A DNA stretch of 64,000 nt from Streptomyces seoulensis (GTDB taxonomy: Bacteria; Actinomycetota; Actinomycetes; Streptomycetales; Streptomycetaceae): the NCBI RefSeq assembly GCF_022846655.1, contig NZ_AP025667.1, positions 1,153,001 to 1,217,000 of the forward strand. The letters run 5' to 3'. The first letter of the stretch is position 1. Each line of letters begins with the position of its first letter. Shown here in pieces: positions 17,808 to 26,896 of the stretch. The position numbers were made by a program, and so were the translations under genes. Under the pieces are notes generated by a model, which saw nothing but the letters and a program-made list of their open reading frames with translations, was not told the DNA's origin and ran no database searches.

Positions 17808-18856
17808 CCCGGCTCATCCCCTCGCCGGTGGTCGTGGATGTCCGGCCGGGTGCCCTCGCGGACCTGGCCAGCATCCTCGCCGACCAGCGCATCTCGCACT
17901 CCGGCCGCCTCGCCGTCGCGGTCAGCGGCGGTTCCGGCGCCCGGCTGCGGGAGCGGGTCGCGCCGCAGTTGCCGGGTGCCACCTGGTACGAGGTCGGCGG
18001 CGGCACGCTGGACGACGCCGTACGGCTCGCCGACGAGATGAAGTCGGGCCGCTACGACGCCGTGGTCGGCCTGGGCGGCGGGAAGGTCATCGACTGCGCC
18101 AAGTACGCGGCGGCCCGCATCGGCCTGCCGCTGGTCGCGGTCGCCACCAACCTCTCCCACGACGGCATCTGCTCGCCGGTGTCCATCCTGGACAACGACG
18201 CGGGCCGGGGCTCGTACGGCGTGCCCTCGCCCATCGCGCTGCTGATCGACCTGGACATCATCCGGGAGACGCCGGTGCGCTTCGTGCGCTCCGGCATCGG
18301 GGACGCCGTGTCGAACATCTCGGCGGTCGCGGACTGGGAGCTGGCCAACCGGGTCAACGGCGAGAAGATCGACGGTCTCGCCGCCGCCATGGCCCGCCAG
18401 GCCGGCGAGGCGGTGCTCAGGCACCCCGGCGGCTGCGGCGACGACCCCTTCCTCACCGTGCTCGCCGAGGGCCTCGTGATGTCCGGCATCGCCATGTCGA
18501 TCGCCGGTCACACGCGTCCCGCCTCGGGCGCCTGCCACAAGATCAGCCACGCGTTCGACCTGCTCTACCCCAAGCGCGCGGCCAGTCACGGTGAGCAGTG
18601 CGGCTTCGGCGCGGCCTTCGCCATGCACCTGCGCGGCGACCACGAGGGCTCGTTCCTCATGGCCGCCTCGCTGCGCAGGCACGGGCTGCCGGTGCTGGCC
18701 GAGGAGATGGGGTTCAGCGTGGACGAGTTCGTGCGGGCCGTGGAGTTCGCGCCGGAGACCCGGCCTGGCCGCTACACGATCCTGGAGCACCTGGACCTGT
18801 CCGCGGACCGGATCCGGCAGTCGTACGCCGATTACACGGCCTCGCTGAACCGCTGA
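17795..18856 (+). CDS. Iron-containing alcohol dehydrogenase, sn-glycerol-1-phosphate dehydrogenase-like
   Basis: This 353-residue oxidoreductase belongs to the family of AraM/EgsA glycerol-1-phosphate dehydrogenases and related metal-dependent alcohol dehydrogenases. The nucleotide-binding GLGGGKVIDCAKYAA is near residue 90. Metal ligands are suggested by HTRPASGACHKISH and SHGEQCGFG. Family enzymes reduce dihydroxyacetone phosphate to glycerol-1-phosphate. The GTG start lies inside the preceding nucleotidyltransferase gene, which indicates a coupled pair, perhaps making a nucleotide-activated polyol phosphate; that pathway is inference. Confidence 0.8.
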   Translation: MPILTRLIPSPVVVDVRPGALADLASILADQRISHSGRLAVAVSGGSGARLRERVAPQLPGATWYEVGGGTLDDAVRLADEMKSGRYDAVVGLGGGKVIDCAKYAAARIGLPLVAVATNLSHDGICSPVSILDNDAGRGSYGVPSPIALLIDLDIIRETPVRFVRSGIGDAVSNISAVADWELANRVNGEKIDGLAAAMARQAGEAVLRHPGGCGDDPFLTVLAEGLVMSGIAMSIAGHTRPASGACHKISHAFDLLYPKRAASHGEQCGFGAAFAMHLRGDHEGSFLMAASLRRHGLPVLAEEMGFSVDEFVRAVEFAPETRPGRYTILEHLDLSADRIRQSYADYTASLNR

Positions 18857-18868
18857 CCAGGGCCCGGT

Positions 18869-18898
18869 TTGACCCGTACGTGGACGCGCCCGTACCCT
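18869..18898 (+). promoter_or_regulatory. HrdB-type promoter of rplU-rpmA
   Basis: TTGACC (18869-18874) and TACCCT (18893-18898) are separated by 18 bases and match the vegetative consensus. The promoter lies just after the dehydrogenase stop, about 150 bases upstream of rplU. Confidence 0.7.
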
Positions 18899-18947
18899 TG
18901 GCCGTCGGCGTGTCATCTGAACATGCCACATCCCCGTAAACCTTCTC

Positions 18948-18974
18948 CTCCCGGTCGCCCTGGGCGGTCGGGAG
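18948..18974 (+). promoter_or_regulatory. Leader hairpin upstream of rplU
   Basis: A 12-bp stem (18948-18959 and 18963-18974, two G-T pairs, loop CTG) sits in the 5' leader between the promoter and rplU. It could be a ribosomal-protein autoregulatory leader; no U-tract follows, so plain termination is less likely. Role unproven. Confidence 0.4.
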
Positions 18975-19047
18975 AGGTCGTGCATGGTGTTCTGCCGGTC
19001 CGGCTGGCCTGCGGGGGTGCCGTTCTTCGAGCGAAAGTGAGATCCGC

Positions 19048-19368
19048 GTGTACGCCATCGTGCGCAGCGGTGGTCGCCAGCACAAGGTTGCTGTCGGCGA
19101 CATCGTTGAGGTTGACAAGATTTCCACCGCCAATGTTGGCGACACGGTCGAGCTTTCGACCCTGCTCGTTGTCGACGGCGACTCCGTGACCAGCGACCCG
19201 TGGGTGCTGGCCGGCATCAAGGTCCAGGCCGAGATCGTGGACCACCACAAGGGCCAGAAGATCGACATTCTGCGCTACAAGAACAAGACCGGCTACCGCC
19301 GTCGTCAGGGCCACCGCCAGCAGTACACGGCGATCAAGGTCACTGAGATCCCCGCGGCTGCGAAGTAA
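19048..19368 (+). CDS. rplU: 50S ribosomal protein L21
   Basis: L21 is a structural protein of the large ribosomal subunit. The 106-residue product matches family length and shows the typical start [20 protein letters not shown] and the C-terminal segment [17 protein letters not shown]. The GTG at 19048 is preceded by GTGAGA. It is followed after 14 bases by rpmA and then obg, the conserved rplU-rpmA-obg order. A HrdB-type promoter and a leader hairpin lie upstream. Confidence 0.97.
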   Translation: MYAIVRSGGRQHKVAVGDIVEVDKISTANVGDTVELSTLLVVDGDSVTSDPWVLAGIKVQAEIVDHHKGQKIDILRYKNKTGYRRRQGHRQQYTAIKVTEIPAAAK

Positions 19369-19382
19369 GGGACTGAGAAGAC

Positions 19383-19637
19383 ATGGCACACAAGAAGGGC
19401 GCATCGTCCACCCGGAACGGTCGCGACTCCAATGCCCAGCGGCTCGGCGTGAAGCGCTTCGGCGGTCAGGTCGTCAGCGCTGGTGAGATCCTCATCCGCC
19501 AGCGCGGCACCCACTTCCACCCGGGCGCCGGCGTCGGCCGTGGCGGCGACGACACGCTGTTCGCGCTGCTGCCCGGTGCGGTGGAGTTCGGTACCCACCG
19601 CGGCCGCAAGGTCGTGAACATCGTTCCGGTCGCCTGA
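19383..19637 (+). CDS. rpmA: 50S ribosomal protein L27
   Basis: L27 lies near the peptidyl-transferase centre of the 50S subunit. The 84-residue product begins [20 protein letters not shown], as in other bacteria without an N-terminal prepeptide. The Gly-rich [20 protein letters not shown] segment is intact. It is co-transcribed with rplU; a structured terminator follows before the obg promoter region. Confidence 0.97.
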   Translation: MAHKKGASSTRNGRDSNAQRLGVKRFGGQVVSAGEILIRQRGTHFHPGAGVGRGGDDTLFALLPGAVEFGTHRGRKVVNIVPVA

Positions 19638-19671
19638 ATCCTCTGATTCACGGCCGCGAGCGTAAAAGCTG

Positions 19672-19721
19672 CGCGAGGCGGACCTCACTTCCCGGTCGGG
19701 AAGGCGGGTCCGCCTTTCGCG
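19672..19721 (+). terminator. Two-part hairpin terminator after rpmA
   Basis: An outer stem (19672-19675 with 19718-19721, then 19677-19684 with 19707-19714) encloses an inner 6-bp hairpin. It lies 35 bases after rpmA and immediately before the obg promoter region. Confidence 0.65.
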
Positions 19722-19723
19722 TG

Positions 19724-19765
19724 TTGACATAGGTATTACCCGTACTTTTCTGGAGGCACCGAACC
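19724..19765 (+). promoter_or_regulatory. Promoter region and ribosome site of obg
   Basis: A consensus -35 TTGACA is at 19724-19729. A matching -10 at normal spacing is not clear; TACTTT at 19743 is only 13 bases away. A TGGAGG ribosome-binding site lies at about 19751. obg may therefore be transcribed separately from rplU-rpmA. Confidence 0.45.
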
Positions 19766-21211
19766 ATGACCACCTTCGTGGACCGCGTCGAACTGCACGT
19801 CGCCGCGGGTAACGGGGGCCACGGCTGTGCCTCCGTCCACCGTGAGAAGTTCAAGCCGCTCGGCGGTCCGGACGGCGGCAACGGCGGGCGGGGCGGCGAC
19901 ATCATCCTCACCGTCGACCAGTCCGTGACCACGCTGCTCGACTACCACCACTCCCCGCACCGCAAGGCCACCAACGGCAAGCCCGGTGAGGGCGGCCACC
20001 GCTCCGGCAAGGACGGCCAGGACCTGGTCCTCCCCGTCCCGGACGGCACGGTCGTCCTGGACAAGGAGGGCAACGTGCTGGCCGACCTCATCGGCCACGG
20101 CACCTCCTTCATCGCCGCGCAGGGCGGCCGGGGCGGCCTCGGCAACTCGGCGCTCGCCAGCGCCCGCCGCAAGGCCCCCGGCTTCGCGCTGCTCGGTGAG
20201 CCCGGTGACCTCCAGGACGTGGTCCTGGAGCTGAAGACCGTCGCCGACGTGGCCCTGGTCGGCTACCCGAGCGCGGGCAAGTCCTCGCTGATCTCGGTGC
20301 TCAGCGCCGCCAAGCCGAAGATCGCGGACTACCCCTTCACCACCCTGGTGCCCAACCTCGGCGTGGTGACGGCCGGCTCGACCGTCTACACCATCGCCGA
20401 CGTGCCCGGTCTGATCCCCGGCGCCAGCCAGGGCAAGGGCCTGGGCCTGGAGTTCCTGCGCCACGTGGAGCGCTGCTCGGTGCTGGTGCACGTGCTGGAC
20501 ACCGCCACGCTGGAGTCCGACCGCGACCCGCTCTCCGACCTCGACATCATCGAGGAGGAGCTGCGTCAGTACGGCGGCCTGGACGACCGGCCCCGCATCG
20601 TCGTCCTCAACAAGATCGACGTGCCCGACGGCAAGGACCTCGCCGAGATGGTCCGCCCCGAGCTGGAGGAGCGCGGCTACCGCGTCTATGAGGTCTCCGC
20701 GGTGGCCCACACCGGCCTGCGCGAGCTGACGTTCGCCCTCGGTGACCTGGTCGGCCAGGCGCGTGCCGCCAAGCCTCAGGAGGAGGCGACGCGGATCGTC
20801 ATCCGGCCCAAGGCCGTGGACGACGCGGGCTTCACCGTCACCCGCGAGGAGATCGACGGCGAGCCGCTGTTCCGGGTGCGCGGCGAGAAGCCGGAGCGCT
20901 GGGTGCGCCAGACCGACTTCAACAACGACGAGGCCGTCGGCTACCTGGCCGACCGCCTCAACCGCCTCGGTGTCGAGGACAGGCTGATGAAGGCGGGCGC
21001 CCGCACGGGCGACGGCGTCGCCATCGGCCCCGAGGAGAACGCGGTCGTCTTCGACTGGGAGCCCACGGTCACCGCCGGCGCCGAGATGCTCGGCCGTCGT
21101 GGCGAGGACCACCGCCTGGAGGAGGAGCGTCCGGCGGCCCAGCGCCGCAGGGACCGCCAGGCCGAACGCGACGAGGCCCAGCGGGAGTTCGACGACTTCG
21201 AGCCCTTCTGA
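19766..21211 (+). CDS. obg: GTPase Obg (CgtA)
   Basis: Obg is an essential GTPase in 50S ribosome assembly and, in Streptomyces, in the onset of aerial growth. The 481-residue protein has the Gly-rich Obg fold (about 1-158), a G domain with the P-loop GYPSAGKSS at 166-174, DVPG and NKID motifs, then a C-terminal OCT domain (about 345-425) and an acidic/basic tail typical of Streptomyces. The start follows a good TGGAGG site. In many genomes proB follows directly; here two minus-strand envelope genes intervene, and a 23-bp terminator lies after the stop. Confidence 0.96.
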   Translation: MTTFVDRVELHVAAGNGGHGCASVHREKFKPLGGPDGGNGGRGGDIILTVDQSVTTLLDYHHSPHRKATNGKPGEGGHRSGKDGQDLVLPVPDGTVVLDKEGNVLADLIGHGTSFIAAQGGRGGLGNSALASARRKAPGFALLGEPGDLQDVVLELKTVADVALVGYPSAGKSSLISVLSAAKPKIADYPFTTLVPNLGVVTAGSTVYTIADVPGLIPGASQGKGLGLEFLRHVERCSVLVHVLDTATLESDRDPLSDLDIIEEELRQYGGLDDRPRIVVLNKIDVPDGKDLAEMVRPELEERGYRVYEVSAVAHTGLRELTFALGDLVGQARAAKPQEEATRIVIRPKAVDDAGFTVTREEIDGEPLFRVRGEKPERWVRQTDFNNDEAVGYLADRLNRLGVEDRLMKAGARTGDGVAIGPEENAVVFDWEPTVTAGAEMLGRRGEDHRLEEERPAAQRRRDRQAERDEAQREFDDFEPF

Positions 21212-21272
21212 GGCGGTCACCCGGCCGGCGCCCGGCGCCGGCCGGCGGTTGACGGCTGAAGGCTGACGGATA

Positions 21273-21323
21273 CGCGAAAGAGGGCGGGCCGGAGAGAATC
21301 TCTCCGGCCCGCCCTCTTTCGCG
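21273..21323. terminator. 23-bp perfect bidirectional terminator
   Basis: Arms 21273-21295 and 21301-21323 are perfectly complementary with a 5-base loop, between the convergent obg and teichoic-acid polymerase genes. The AAA/TTT near the outer ends gives U-runs on both strands. Confidence 0.92.
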
Positions 21324-21341
21324 TCGGGTGTCAGACGTTGA

Positions 21342-23645
21342 TCAGACGTTGATCAGACCGGACTCGCCGGACGGCTGACGCGGGATGCGGGCCTTGGCCA
21401 GGGTGGAAGGCGCCGGCGCCGGGGTCCGCTCGTCCAGCGGCAGCACCTCGGGGGTGGCCTCCTGGTCGAGGAACAGGCGGCGCACCACACGCTCCGCCGC
21501 GTTGCCGTCGTCGAACTGCACGAACCGCTCGCGGAACGCCGAGCGCAGCTCGGTCGCCTTGTCGCTCTTCCACTCGCCGGAACGGAAGACCTCGATCAGC
21601 TCGTCCTCGCTGGTCGCGGTCGCGCCCGGGGTCTCACCCGGCTTCCCGGAGAGGATGTCGAAGTAGACGCCGCGGGCCCGGCTGTAGACCTCCCAGTCGT
21701 CCGCGTACGTGACGATCGGGCGGTCCAGGCACGCGTAGTCGAACATGATGGAGGAGTAGTCGGTGATCAGCGCGTCGGCGGCCAGGCAGAGGTCCTCCAC
21801 CACCGGGTACTTCGACACGTCCTTGATCAGGCCGCGCTCCTGGAGCGCCTCCAGGCGGGGGTCGCTGCCGTAGAAGTAGTGGGTACGGACCAGCACGACG
21901 TGGTCGGGGCCGAGTTCACGGCAGAACCGCTCCAGGTCGATGCGGGGCACGTAGCCCTTCTGGTAGTCGCGCACCGTCGGGCAGTACAGGATGGCGGTCT
22001 TGCCCGGCTCGATGCCCAGCTCGGCGCGGATGCGGACGACGTCCTCGGCGGTGGCGCGGTAGTAGACGTCGTTGCGCGGGTAGCCGTACTCGACGCCCTC
22101 GAACGCGCAGGGGTAGACCCGCTCCCAGATCTCCGAGGAGTGCCGGTTCGAGGTCAGGCTCAGGTCCCACTTGTCGGCCCGCTCCAGCATCTTGCCGAAG
22201 CTCATGTTCTTGGCCGCCGCCGGGTACTTCTGCTGGTCGATGCCCATCTGCTTGAGCGGGGTGCCGTGGTGCGTCTGCAGGTGGACCTGGTCCGGGCGCT
22301 TCACGATGTCGTTCGGGAAGTTGACGTTGTTGACGAGGTACTTGGCGCGAGCCATGACCTCCCAGTACCGCGGCGAGTTCGCCACGACGTAGTCGACGCC
22401 CGCCGGGACGGTGTCCACCGCGTCCTTCTTGATGACCCAGACGCCGTGGACGTTCGGCGCCAGTTCCTTCGCCTTCTCGTAGATGGCGGCGGGGTTGCAG
22501 GCGACGCCGCGGTTCCAGTAGGCGGCGTAGACGGCGAGGTTCTCGTCGACGGGGCGGCGCAGGTGCAGCCGGTAGAGCCGGTTGTAGGCGGTCTTGCCGA
22601 GCTTGTGCTTGGCCTTCGTGGCCCGCTGGACGACCTGGCGGCGGGTGTCGGCGGCGAACGTCACGGCCGCGTACGCCGCGTAGGAACCGCGCTCGAGCAA
22701 CTGGAACCTGACGCCCTGCGAGCCCTCGGGGAGGACGAAGTCACGGGGCCGGTACCGCTTGTACTGGGCGGCCGACAGCTTGAAGAACTCCGCGCGGTCC
22801 TTGGGGACGATGCGGTCCTCACGCATGAGGGTGAACAGGAAGTGGCTGGCCATGCGCTCGAAGAGCAGGGCGCGCACCGGCTTCGTGTCGGGGTGCTCGT
22901 CGAGGAACTCGAAGAGCCGGGCGTACTGCTCGAAGATGCCGAAGTGCTTGCGGCCGGGCGTGCGCATGGAGTTGCCCTGGCGGCGCTGGCGGTACTCGAC
23001 GCAGACGTGGTCGAGCGCGGCGATGGTCTCCGCGGTCAGCATGGTCTTGTAGACCATGAGGGCGTCTTCGTAGATGCCGTCGGTGAAGGTGAAGTTGTGG
23101 TCGGTGACGTAGAAGTCACGCCGGTACACACGGTTCCACACGACGGCGAACATGGTGAGGAACTCGGGACGCTCCAGCGCGGTGAAGACGTCCGTGCCGG
23201 CGCTGCTGAGCAGTTCACCGGCCGCGCTCGCCTGGACCCGGTTGTTCCAGTAGGTGCGGACGTGGTTGAGCAGCAGGATGTCCGGGTCGCCCGTGACGTC
23301 GAGCCGCTCGGCTATCGCCTGCAGCGCGCCCTCGGCGAGGGTGTCGTCGCTGTCCAGGAACAGGATGTACTCGCCCCGCGCCTTCAGCGCGCCGGCGTCG
23401 CGCGCCTTGCCGATGCCCTGGTTCACCTCGAGGTGCACCGGTACGACGCGGCTGTCGAGGGCGGCGTACTCGTCGAGTATGCGACCGCAGGAGTCGGGCG
23501 AGTGGTCATCGATGGCTATGACCTCGAAATCGCCGAACGACTGCGAGAGGATGGAATCCAAGCATGCGCGCAGGTATCCCTGGACTTTGTAAACGGGGAC
23601 GACAACGCTGATTTTCGGCGAAGCGTTTCCATTCGCAATTGGCAT
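21342..23645 (-). CDS. Bifunctional GT2 glycosyltransferase / CDP-glycerol glycerophosphotransferase (TagF-like)
   Basis: This 767-residue enzyme fuses an N-terminal family-2 glycosyltransferase (about 8-300) to a C-terminal CDP-glycerol:poly(glycerophosphate) glycerophosphotransferase domain (about 380-720). The GT2 part shows SVVVPVYK, AIDDHSPD and LFLDSDDTL. The second part shows HLQTHHGTPLKQMG and ADALITDYSSIMFDYACL, typical of TagF. It should build a wall teichoic-acid-like polymer at the inner membrane. The ATG at 23645 has AGGAG nine bases upstream; the longer frame to 24080 has no support. Its first codons are AT-richer than the rest. An 11-bp duplication (21332-21353) spans the stop codon. 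Confidence 0.9.
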   Translation of the reverse strand: MPIANGNASPKISVVVPVYKVQGYLRACLDSILSQSFGDFEVIAIDDHSPDSCGRILDEYAALDSRVVPVHLEVNQGIGKARDAGALKARGEYILFLDSDDTLAEGALQAIAERLDVTGDPDILLLNHVRTYWNNRVQASAAGELLSSAGTDVFTALERPEFLTMFAVVWNRVYRRDFYVTDHNFTFTDGIYEDALMVYKTMLTAETIAALDHVCVEYRQRRQGNSMRTPGRKHFGIFEQYARLFEFLDEHPDTKPVRALLFERMASHFLFTLMREDRIVPKDRAEFFKLSAAQYKRYRPRDFVLPEGSQGVRFQLLERGSYAAYAAVTFAADTRRQVVQRATKAKHKLGKTAYNRLYRLHLRRPVDENLAVYAAYWNRGVACNPAAIYEKAKELAPNVHGVWVIKKDAVDTVPAGVDYVVANSPRYWEVMARAKYLVNNVNFPNDIVKRPDQVHLQTHHGTPLKQMGIDQQKYPAAAKNMSFGKMLERADKWDLSLTSNRHSSEIWERVYPCAFEGVEYGYPRNDVYYRATAEDVVRIRAELGIEPGKTAILYCPTVRDYQKGYVPRIDLERFCRELGPDHVVLVRTHYFYGSDPRLEALQERGLIKDVSKYPVVEDLCLAADALITDYSSIMFDYACLDRPIVTYADDWEVYSRARGVYFDILSGKPGETPGATATSEDELIEVFRSGEWKSDKATELRSAFRERFVQFDDGNAAERVVRRLFLDQEATPEVLPLDERTPAPAPSTLAKARIPRQPSGESGLINV

Positions 23646-24047
23646 GCTTCGGGGCTCCTGAGACTGTCGATCAAACTCAACTGCGCCCCGTCGCGTGAAC
23701 CGCGGCGAGGCGCGAGAGGTACAGGGAGGGCAAGGTAAACGTGCGGATAATCGTAGCCTACGCCCCCCTGAGACGGCCGTTGCCGACGGGTGGCCTGCCT
23801 CACGGGAGCCGGCCGTCCCCTCGCGGTCCACGTCGCCGCTCGTGAGGGAACGGCGAAGACCCGGCCACGAGGGCCAAGGCGCGGGCGGCCCCCAGGGCGG
23901 ACCGGTTCCACAGTCGTGACGCAAGTGTTGCCGATCGGTGAGGCGAAGTGGACCGCGGGGGATGAGTGTGCGGATGTTGTGCTTCGGCCCACATCCGGCC
24001 ATCCGTGACGGAAAGCCGACTGTTGTTTGTGTGTGATGTCCGAGTTG

Positions 24048-24076
24048 CGTGGATATATTGCGCGGATATATCCACG
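24048..24076. repeat. Perfect 11-bp inverted repeat, operator-like
   Basis: The arms 24048-24058 and 24066-24076, each ending in ATATAT near the centre, are separated by 7 bases. The AT-rich core in a GC-rich genome suggests a binding site for a dimeric regulator or a cruciform. Confidence 0.55.
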
Positions 24077-24099
24077 TCACGCGTCATGGCGTGAGAGCA

Positions 24100-24128
24100 C
24101 CGGTGTGGAATTCCCGCACCGGCGTTTT
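24100..24128 (+). terminator. Terminator-like hairpin with U-run
   Basis: A 9-bp stem (24100-24108/24114-24122, one G-T pair) is followed by CGTTTT on the plus strand. No plus-strand gene ends here, so its role is unclear. An overlapping 6-bp alternative stem uses the same bases. Confidence 0.4.
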
Positions 24129-24163
24129 CCGGTGACGGCATGAAGGCGGCCTGAATTGATGTG

Positions 24164-24183
24164 CGCCGCCGTCACGGGCGGCG
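24164..24183 (-). terminator. Hairpin downstream of the L,D-transpeptidase-like gene
   Basis: A 7-bp perfect stem (24164-24170/24177-24183) lies about 45 bases beyond the stop of the minus-strand gene and is a plausible terminator. Confidence 0.45.
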
Positions 24184-24228
24184 AATTGACGGCGCACACG
24201 GGATTCGCCGTTCAGTCCGCCGTGGCTT

Positions 24229-24975
24229 TCACGCCTTCAGGTCCGCCTCGTCACCCATCACCACGACCGGATGCCTCTTCGGGTCGAGCGTGCGCAGCAG
24301 GTACTCCATGTCCGCCTTGGACTGGCTCACGCACGCCGAAGTACCGCTGCCGTGGTCCATGTGCAGCCAGATGCCGCCGCCCTTGGACTGCCCCTGCGGC
24401 CGGGTCTGGTCGTTGGGCGCGGTGCCCCTGACCCGGTTGTAGTCGATGGCGATGACGAGATCGAAGTCGTGCCAGTACGACTTCTTCCAGAAGTGCGGTG
24501 CCTGGAAGGCGGCCGACTCGGTGTACGGCAGCCTGGCCTCGGGCGCGGCCAGCACCCCGCCGGCGTCGCTCAGCGTGAACACCCCGACCGGGCTGCGCAG
24601 ATCGTCCTCGTGATGGTCGGTCGCCCAGCCCTTGCGGCCGTTGTGCGTGGCCCAGGAACGCTCCCGCGTCCAGGTGGAGCCCTTCTTCGAGTACAGCGCC
24701 GCGCGTGAGTCCGCCGAGTCGCGCCCCTTGCCGGAGACCAGCAGCACCTGCCGGGACTCACCGGGCACGCGGTTCCACAGCCGGTCCCCGACGCCGGGCA
24801 CCCGCTTCAGCGCCGCCTCGGCCGGCTTTCTGTCGTCGCGGCCCTGCACGGCACCCTGGTCCCCGCGCTCCGGGTGCCCCGGACCCCCGCACCCCGCCGC
24901 ACCGAGGACGAGCAACGCCCCGCCCACCGCAGCCGCTACCGCTCGCACCGCACCGCCGTTTCGCATGGGCTCCAT
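24229..24975 (-). CDS. L,D-transpeptidase-like lipoprotein (YkuD-type)
   Basis: This 248-residue exported protein has a lipoprotein signal (hydrophobic LLVLGAAG then Cys29) and a YkuD-type catalytic region. The putative active site is WLHMDHGSGTSACVS, with Cys215 as nucleophile and His205/His208 nearby. YkuD enzymes make 3-3 cross-links or attach proteins to peptidoglycan. The lipobox is weak at position -3 (Ala), so either a lipoprotein or a cleaved signal is possible. ATG 24975 and ATG 24966 are both possible starts; the open frame continues to 25083 but would add residues before the signal peptide. It is transcribed divergently from proB. Confidence 0.8.
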   Translation of the reverse strand: MEPMRNGGAVRAVAAAVGGALLVLGAAGCGGPGHPERGDQGAVQGRDDRKPAEAALKRVPGVGDRLWNRVPGESRQVLLVSGKGRDSADSRAALYSKKGSTWTRERSWATHNGRKGWATDHHEDDLRSPVGVFTLSDAGGVLAAPEARLPYTESAAFQAPHFWKKSYWHDFDLVIAIDYNRVRGTAPNDQTRPQGQSKGGGIWLHMDHGSGTSACVSQSKADMEYLLRTLDPKRHPVVVMGDEADLKA

Positions 24976-25119
24976 GGTCGCAGAACGTGCCCCGTCCGCA
25001 CTTTCCGCCGTCGCCGGACCGGGTCGTCCGCCTGCTGAAACCCGGCTGCACCGCCCGCTCCCATTCACGTAGATTGCGGGCACACGCAGCCGGACCGGTG
25101 CGAGAGGAAAGCGGGCAAG

Positions 25120-26247
25120 GTGGCAAGCGCAAGGCAGACCGTGGGCGAGGCCCGGCGGATCGTCGTCAAGGTGGGGTCCTCCTCACTGACCACCGCCGCC
25201 GGAGGGCTCGACGCGGACCGCGTGGACGCACTGGTCGACGTGCTGGCGAAGGTGCGCGGTGGCGGGGAGCGGGAGATCGTGCTCGTCTCCTCCGGCGCCA
25301 TCGCCGCCGGACTCGCCCCGCTCGGCCTGGAGCGCCGCCCCAAGGACCTCGCCCGCCAGCAGGCCGCCGCCAGCGTCGGCCAGGGCCTGCTGGTCGCCCG
25401 CTACACCGCCTCCTTCGCCCGCTACGGCGTCCGCGTCGGCCAAGTCCTGCTCACCAGCGACGACATGAGCCGCCGCGCCCACCACCGCAACGCCTCCCGC
25501 ACCCTGGACAAGCTGCTCGCGATGGGCGCCTTCCCGATCGTCAACGAGAACGACACCGTCGCCACCGACGAGATCCGCTTCGGCGACAACGACCGCCTCG
25601 CCGCCCTTGTCGCCCACCTCGTCCACGCCGACCTGCTGGTGCTCCTCTCCGACATCGACGGCGTCTACGACGGCGACCCCGCCCGCCCCGGCACCGCCCG
25701 CATCGCCGAGGTGCGTGGCCCGGCCGACCTCAGCGGTGTCGAGATCGGCAGCGCGGGCAAGGCGGGCGTCGGCACCGGGGGCATGGTCACCAAGGTCGAG
25801 GCCGCCCGGATCGCGGCCGCCGCCGGTATCCCCGTGGTGCTCACCAACGCCGTGCACGCCGCCGACGCCCTCGCGGGCGGCGACACCGGCACCTGCTTCC
25901 ACCCCACCGGCAAGCGCTCCGCCGACCGGCTGCTCTGGCTCCAGCACGCCTCCACCCCGCAGGGCTCGCTCACCCTGGACGACGGCGCCGTGCGCGCGGT
26001 GGTCGAGCGGCGCACCTCGCTGCTGCCGGCCGGGATCGCCGCCGTCACCGGCGAGTTCGGCGCCGGGGACCCGGTCGAGCTGCGGGACCGCGCCGGGCGC
26101 GCGGTGGCGCGCGGGCTCGTCAACTTCGACGCCAAGGAGCTGCCCCAGTTGCTCGGGCGTTCGACCCGCGAGCTGGCACGCGAGCTGGGCCCGGCCTACG
26201 AACGCGAGGTCGTGCACCGGGACGACCTGGTACTCCTGCACCCCTGA
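25120..26247 (+). CDS. proB: Glutamate 5-kinase
   Basis: ProB phosphorylates glutamate with ATP in the first step of proline synthesis. The 375-residue protein has an amino-acid-kinase domain (about 1-260) with VVKVGSSSL, VSSGAIAAG, and NENDTVATDEIRFGDND, followed by a C-terminal PUA domain (about 280-365). The start is GTG 25120, with GAAAG upstream. Its product is used by ProA, encoded 660 bases downstream after a small conserved gene. Confidence 0.96.
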   Translation: MASARQTVGEARRIVVKVGSSSLTTAAGGLDADRVDALVDVLAKVRGGGEREIVLVSSGAIAAGLAPLGLERRPKDLARQQAAASVGQGLLVARYTASFARYGVRVGQVLLTSDDMSRRAHHRNASRTLDKLLAMGAFPIVNENDTVATDEIRFGDNDRLAALVAHLVHADLLVLLSDIDGVYDGDPARPGTARIAEVRGPADLSGVEIGSAGKAGVGTGGMVTKVEAARIAAAAGIPVVLTNAVHAADALAGGDTGTCFHPTGKRSADRLLWLQHASTPQGSLTLDDGAVRAVVERRTSLLPAGIAAVTGEFGAGDPVELRDRAGRAVARGLVNFDAKELPQLLGRSTRELARELGPAYEREVVHRDDLVLLHP

Positions 26248-26407
26248 CCGCCGGCCGGGCGCCCCGGAAGCCGGGCACGCCGGGGGACCCCGGTGGGGGA
26301 CGTTCCGTAAAACCGCCACGCGGAGCCCTGCGGCCTGCTCAACTTTGTCGCGGGGACATGTTGAAGGGACACGTTCCGTCAAGGGGCCATGCGTGAAGGA
26401 GGCCGTC

Positions 26408-26833
26408 GTGAGACGAGTCCGTCCTGGGGCGGCGTCCCGCGGTGCTCTGACGAGCGTCGCGGCCGGGGACACCTACGAGGAGCCCAAGGACCTGCCCCGC
26501 CTGTGGCACGTCACCCTCAGCGTCTCCGGGGAACGCGTCCCCCTGCAGGACCTGCGGCGGGCCCTGGAACAGCTCGCCCACGACCACCCCTTCCTGCTGA
26601 CCAGCAGATACGCCGGCGACCACGCGGAGATCCGGTACTGGGAGGAGGCCCGCGACCTGCACGACGCGGCAGCCGTCGCGCTGCGCCTGTGGGGCGAGCA
26701 CCGGCAGACCGCCGGGCTGCCGCCCTGGGAGATCGTCGGCCTGGAGGTCATCGACCGCGAGACCTACCACCAGCGCATCGCCGAGGGCTACGGCCCCGCA
26801 CCGGCCACTCCTGTGGGGGTCCACCCGTTCTGA
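26408..26833 (+). CDS. Conserved 141-aa protein of unknown function between proB and proA
   Basis: This 141-residue protein has a short Arg-rich start and then a mixed alpha/beta domain. Visible segments are LWHVTLSVSG, LRRALEQLAHDHPFLL, AEIRYWEEARDLHDAAAVAL and PPWEIVGLEVIDRETY. I do not recognise a family, and no catalytic or metal motif stands out. GTG 26408 is preceded five bases upstream by a near-perfect AAGGAGG site, which decides the start over GTG 26393. Its place between proB and proA suggests only co-location, because proA appears to have its own leaderless promoter. Confidence 0.75.
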   Translation: MRRVRPGAASRGALTSVAAGDTYEEPKDLPRLWHVTLSVSGERVPLQDLRRALEQLAHDHPFLLTSRYAGDHAEIRYWEEARDLHDAAAVALRLWGEHRQTAGLPPWEIVGLEVIDRETYHQRIAEGYGPAPATPVGVHPF

Positions 26834-26896
26834 GATGCGGGGTTTCGTCCCGTCTCGCGGTGTGGAACAGCCTCCGGAGAGCCTCGCGCCCCGCAC

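Larger units (their letters stand above)
23646..24228. other. 583-base intergenic region with three hairpins
   Basis: No convincing gene is present. The part at 24000-24160 is AT-rich for this genome and holds consecutive inverted repeats: 24048-24058/24066-24076 (11 bp perfect, loop 7), 24077-24082/24089-24094 (6 bp), and 24100-24108/24114-24122 (9 bp), the last followed on the plus strand by TTTT. It lies upstream of the teichoic-acid polymerase and downstream of the L,D-transpeptidase-like gene, so it may hold the polymerase promoter and operators. Confidence 0.6.

Noticed and set aside
21332..21353. 11-bp duplication at the end of the teichoic-acid polymerase gene as a frameshift
   Set aside because: The duplication lies at the stop codon and does not disrupt the conserved domains; it only changes what follows the stop.
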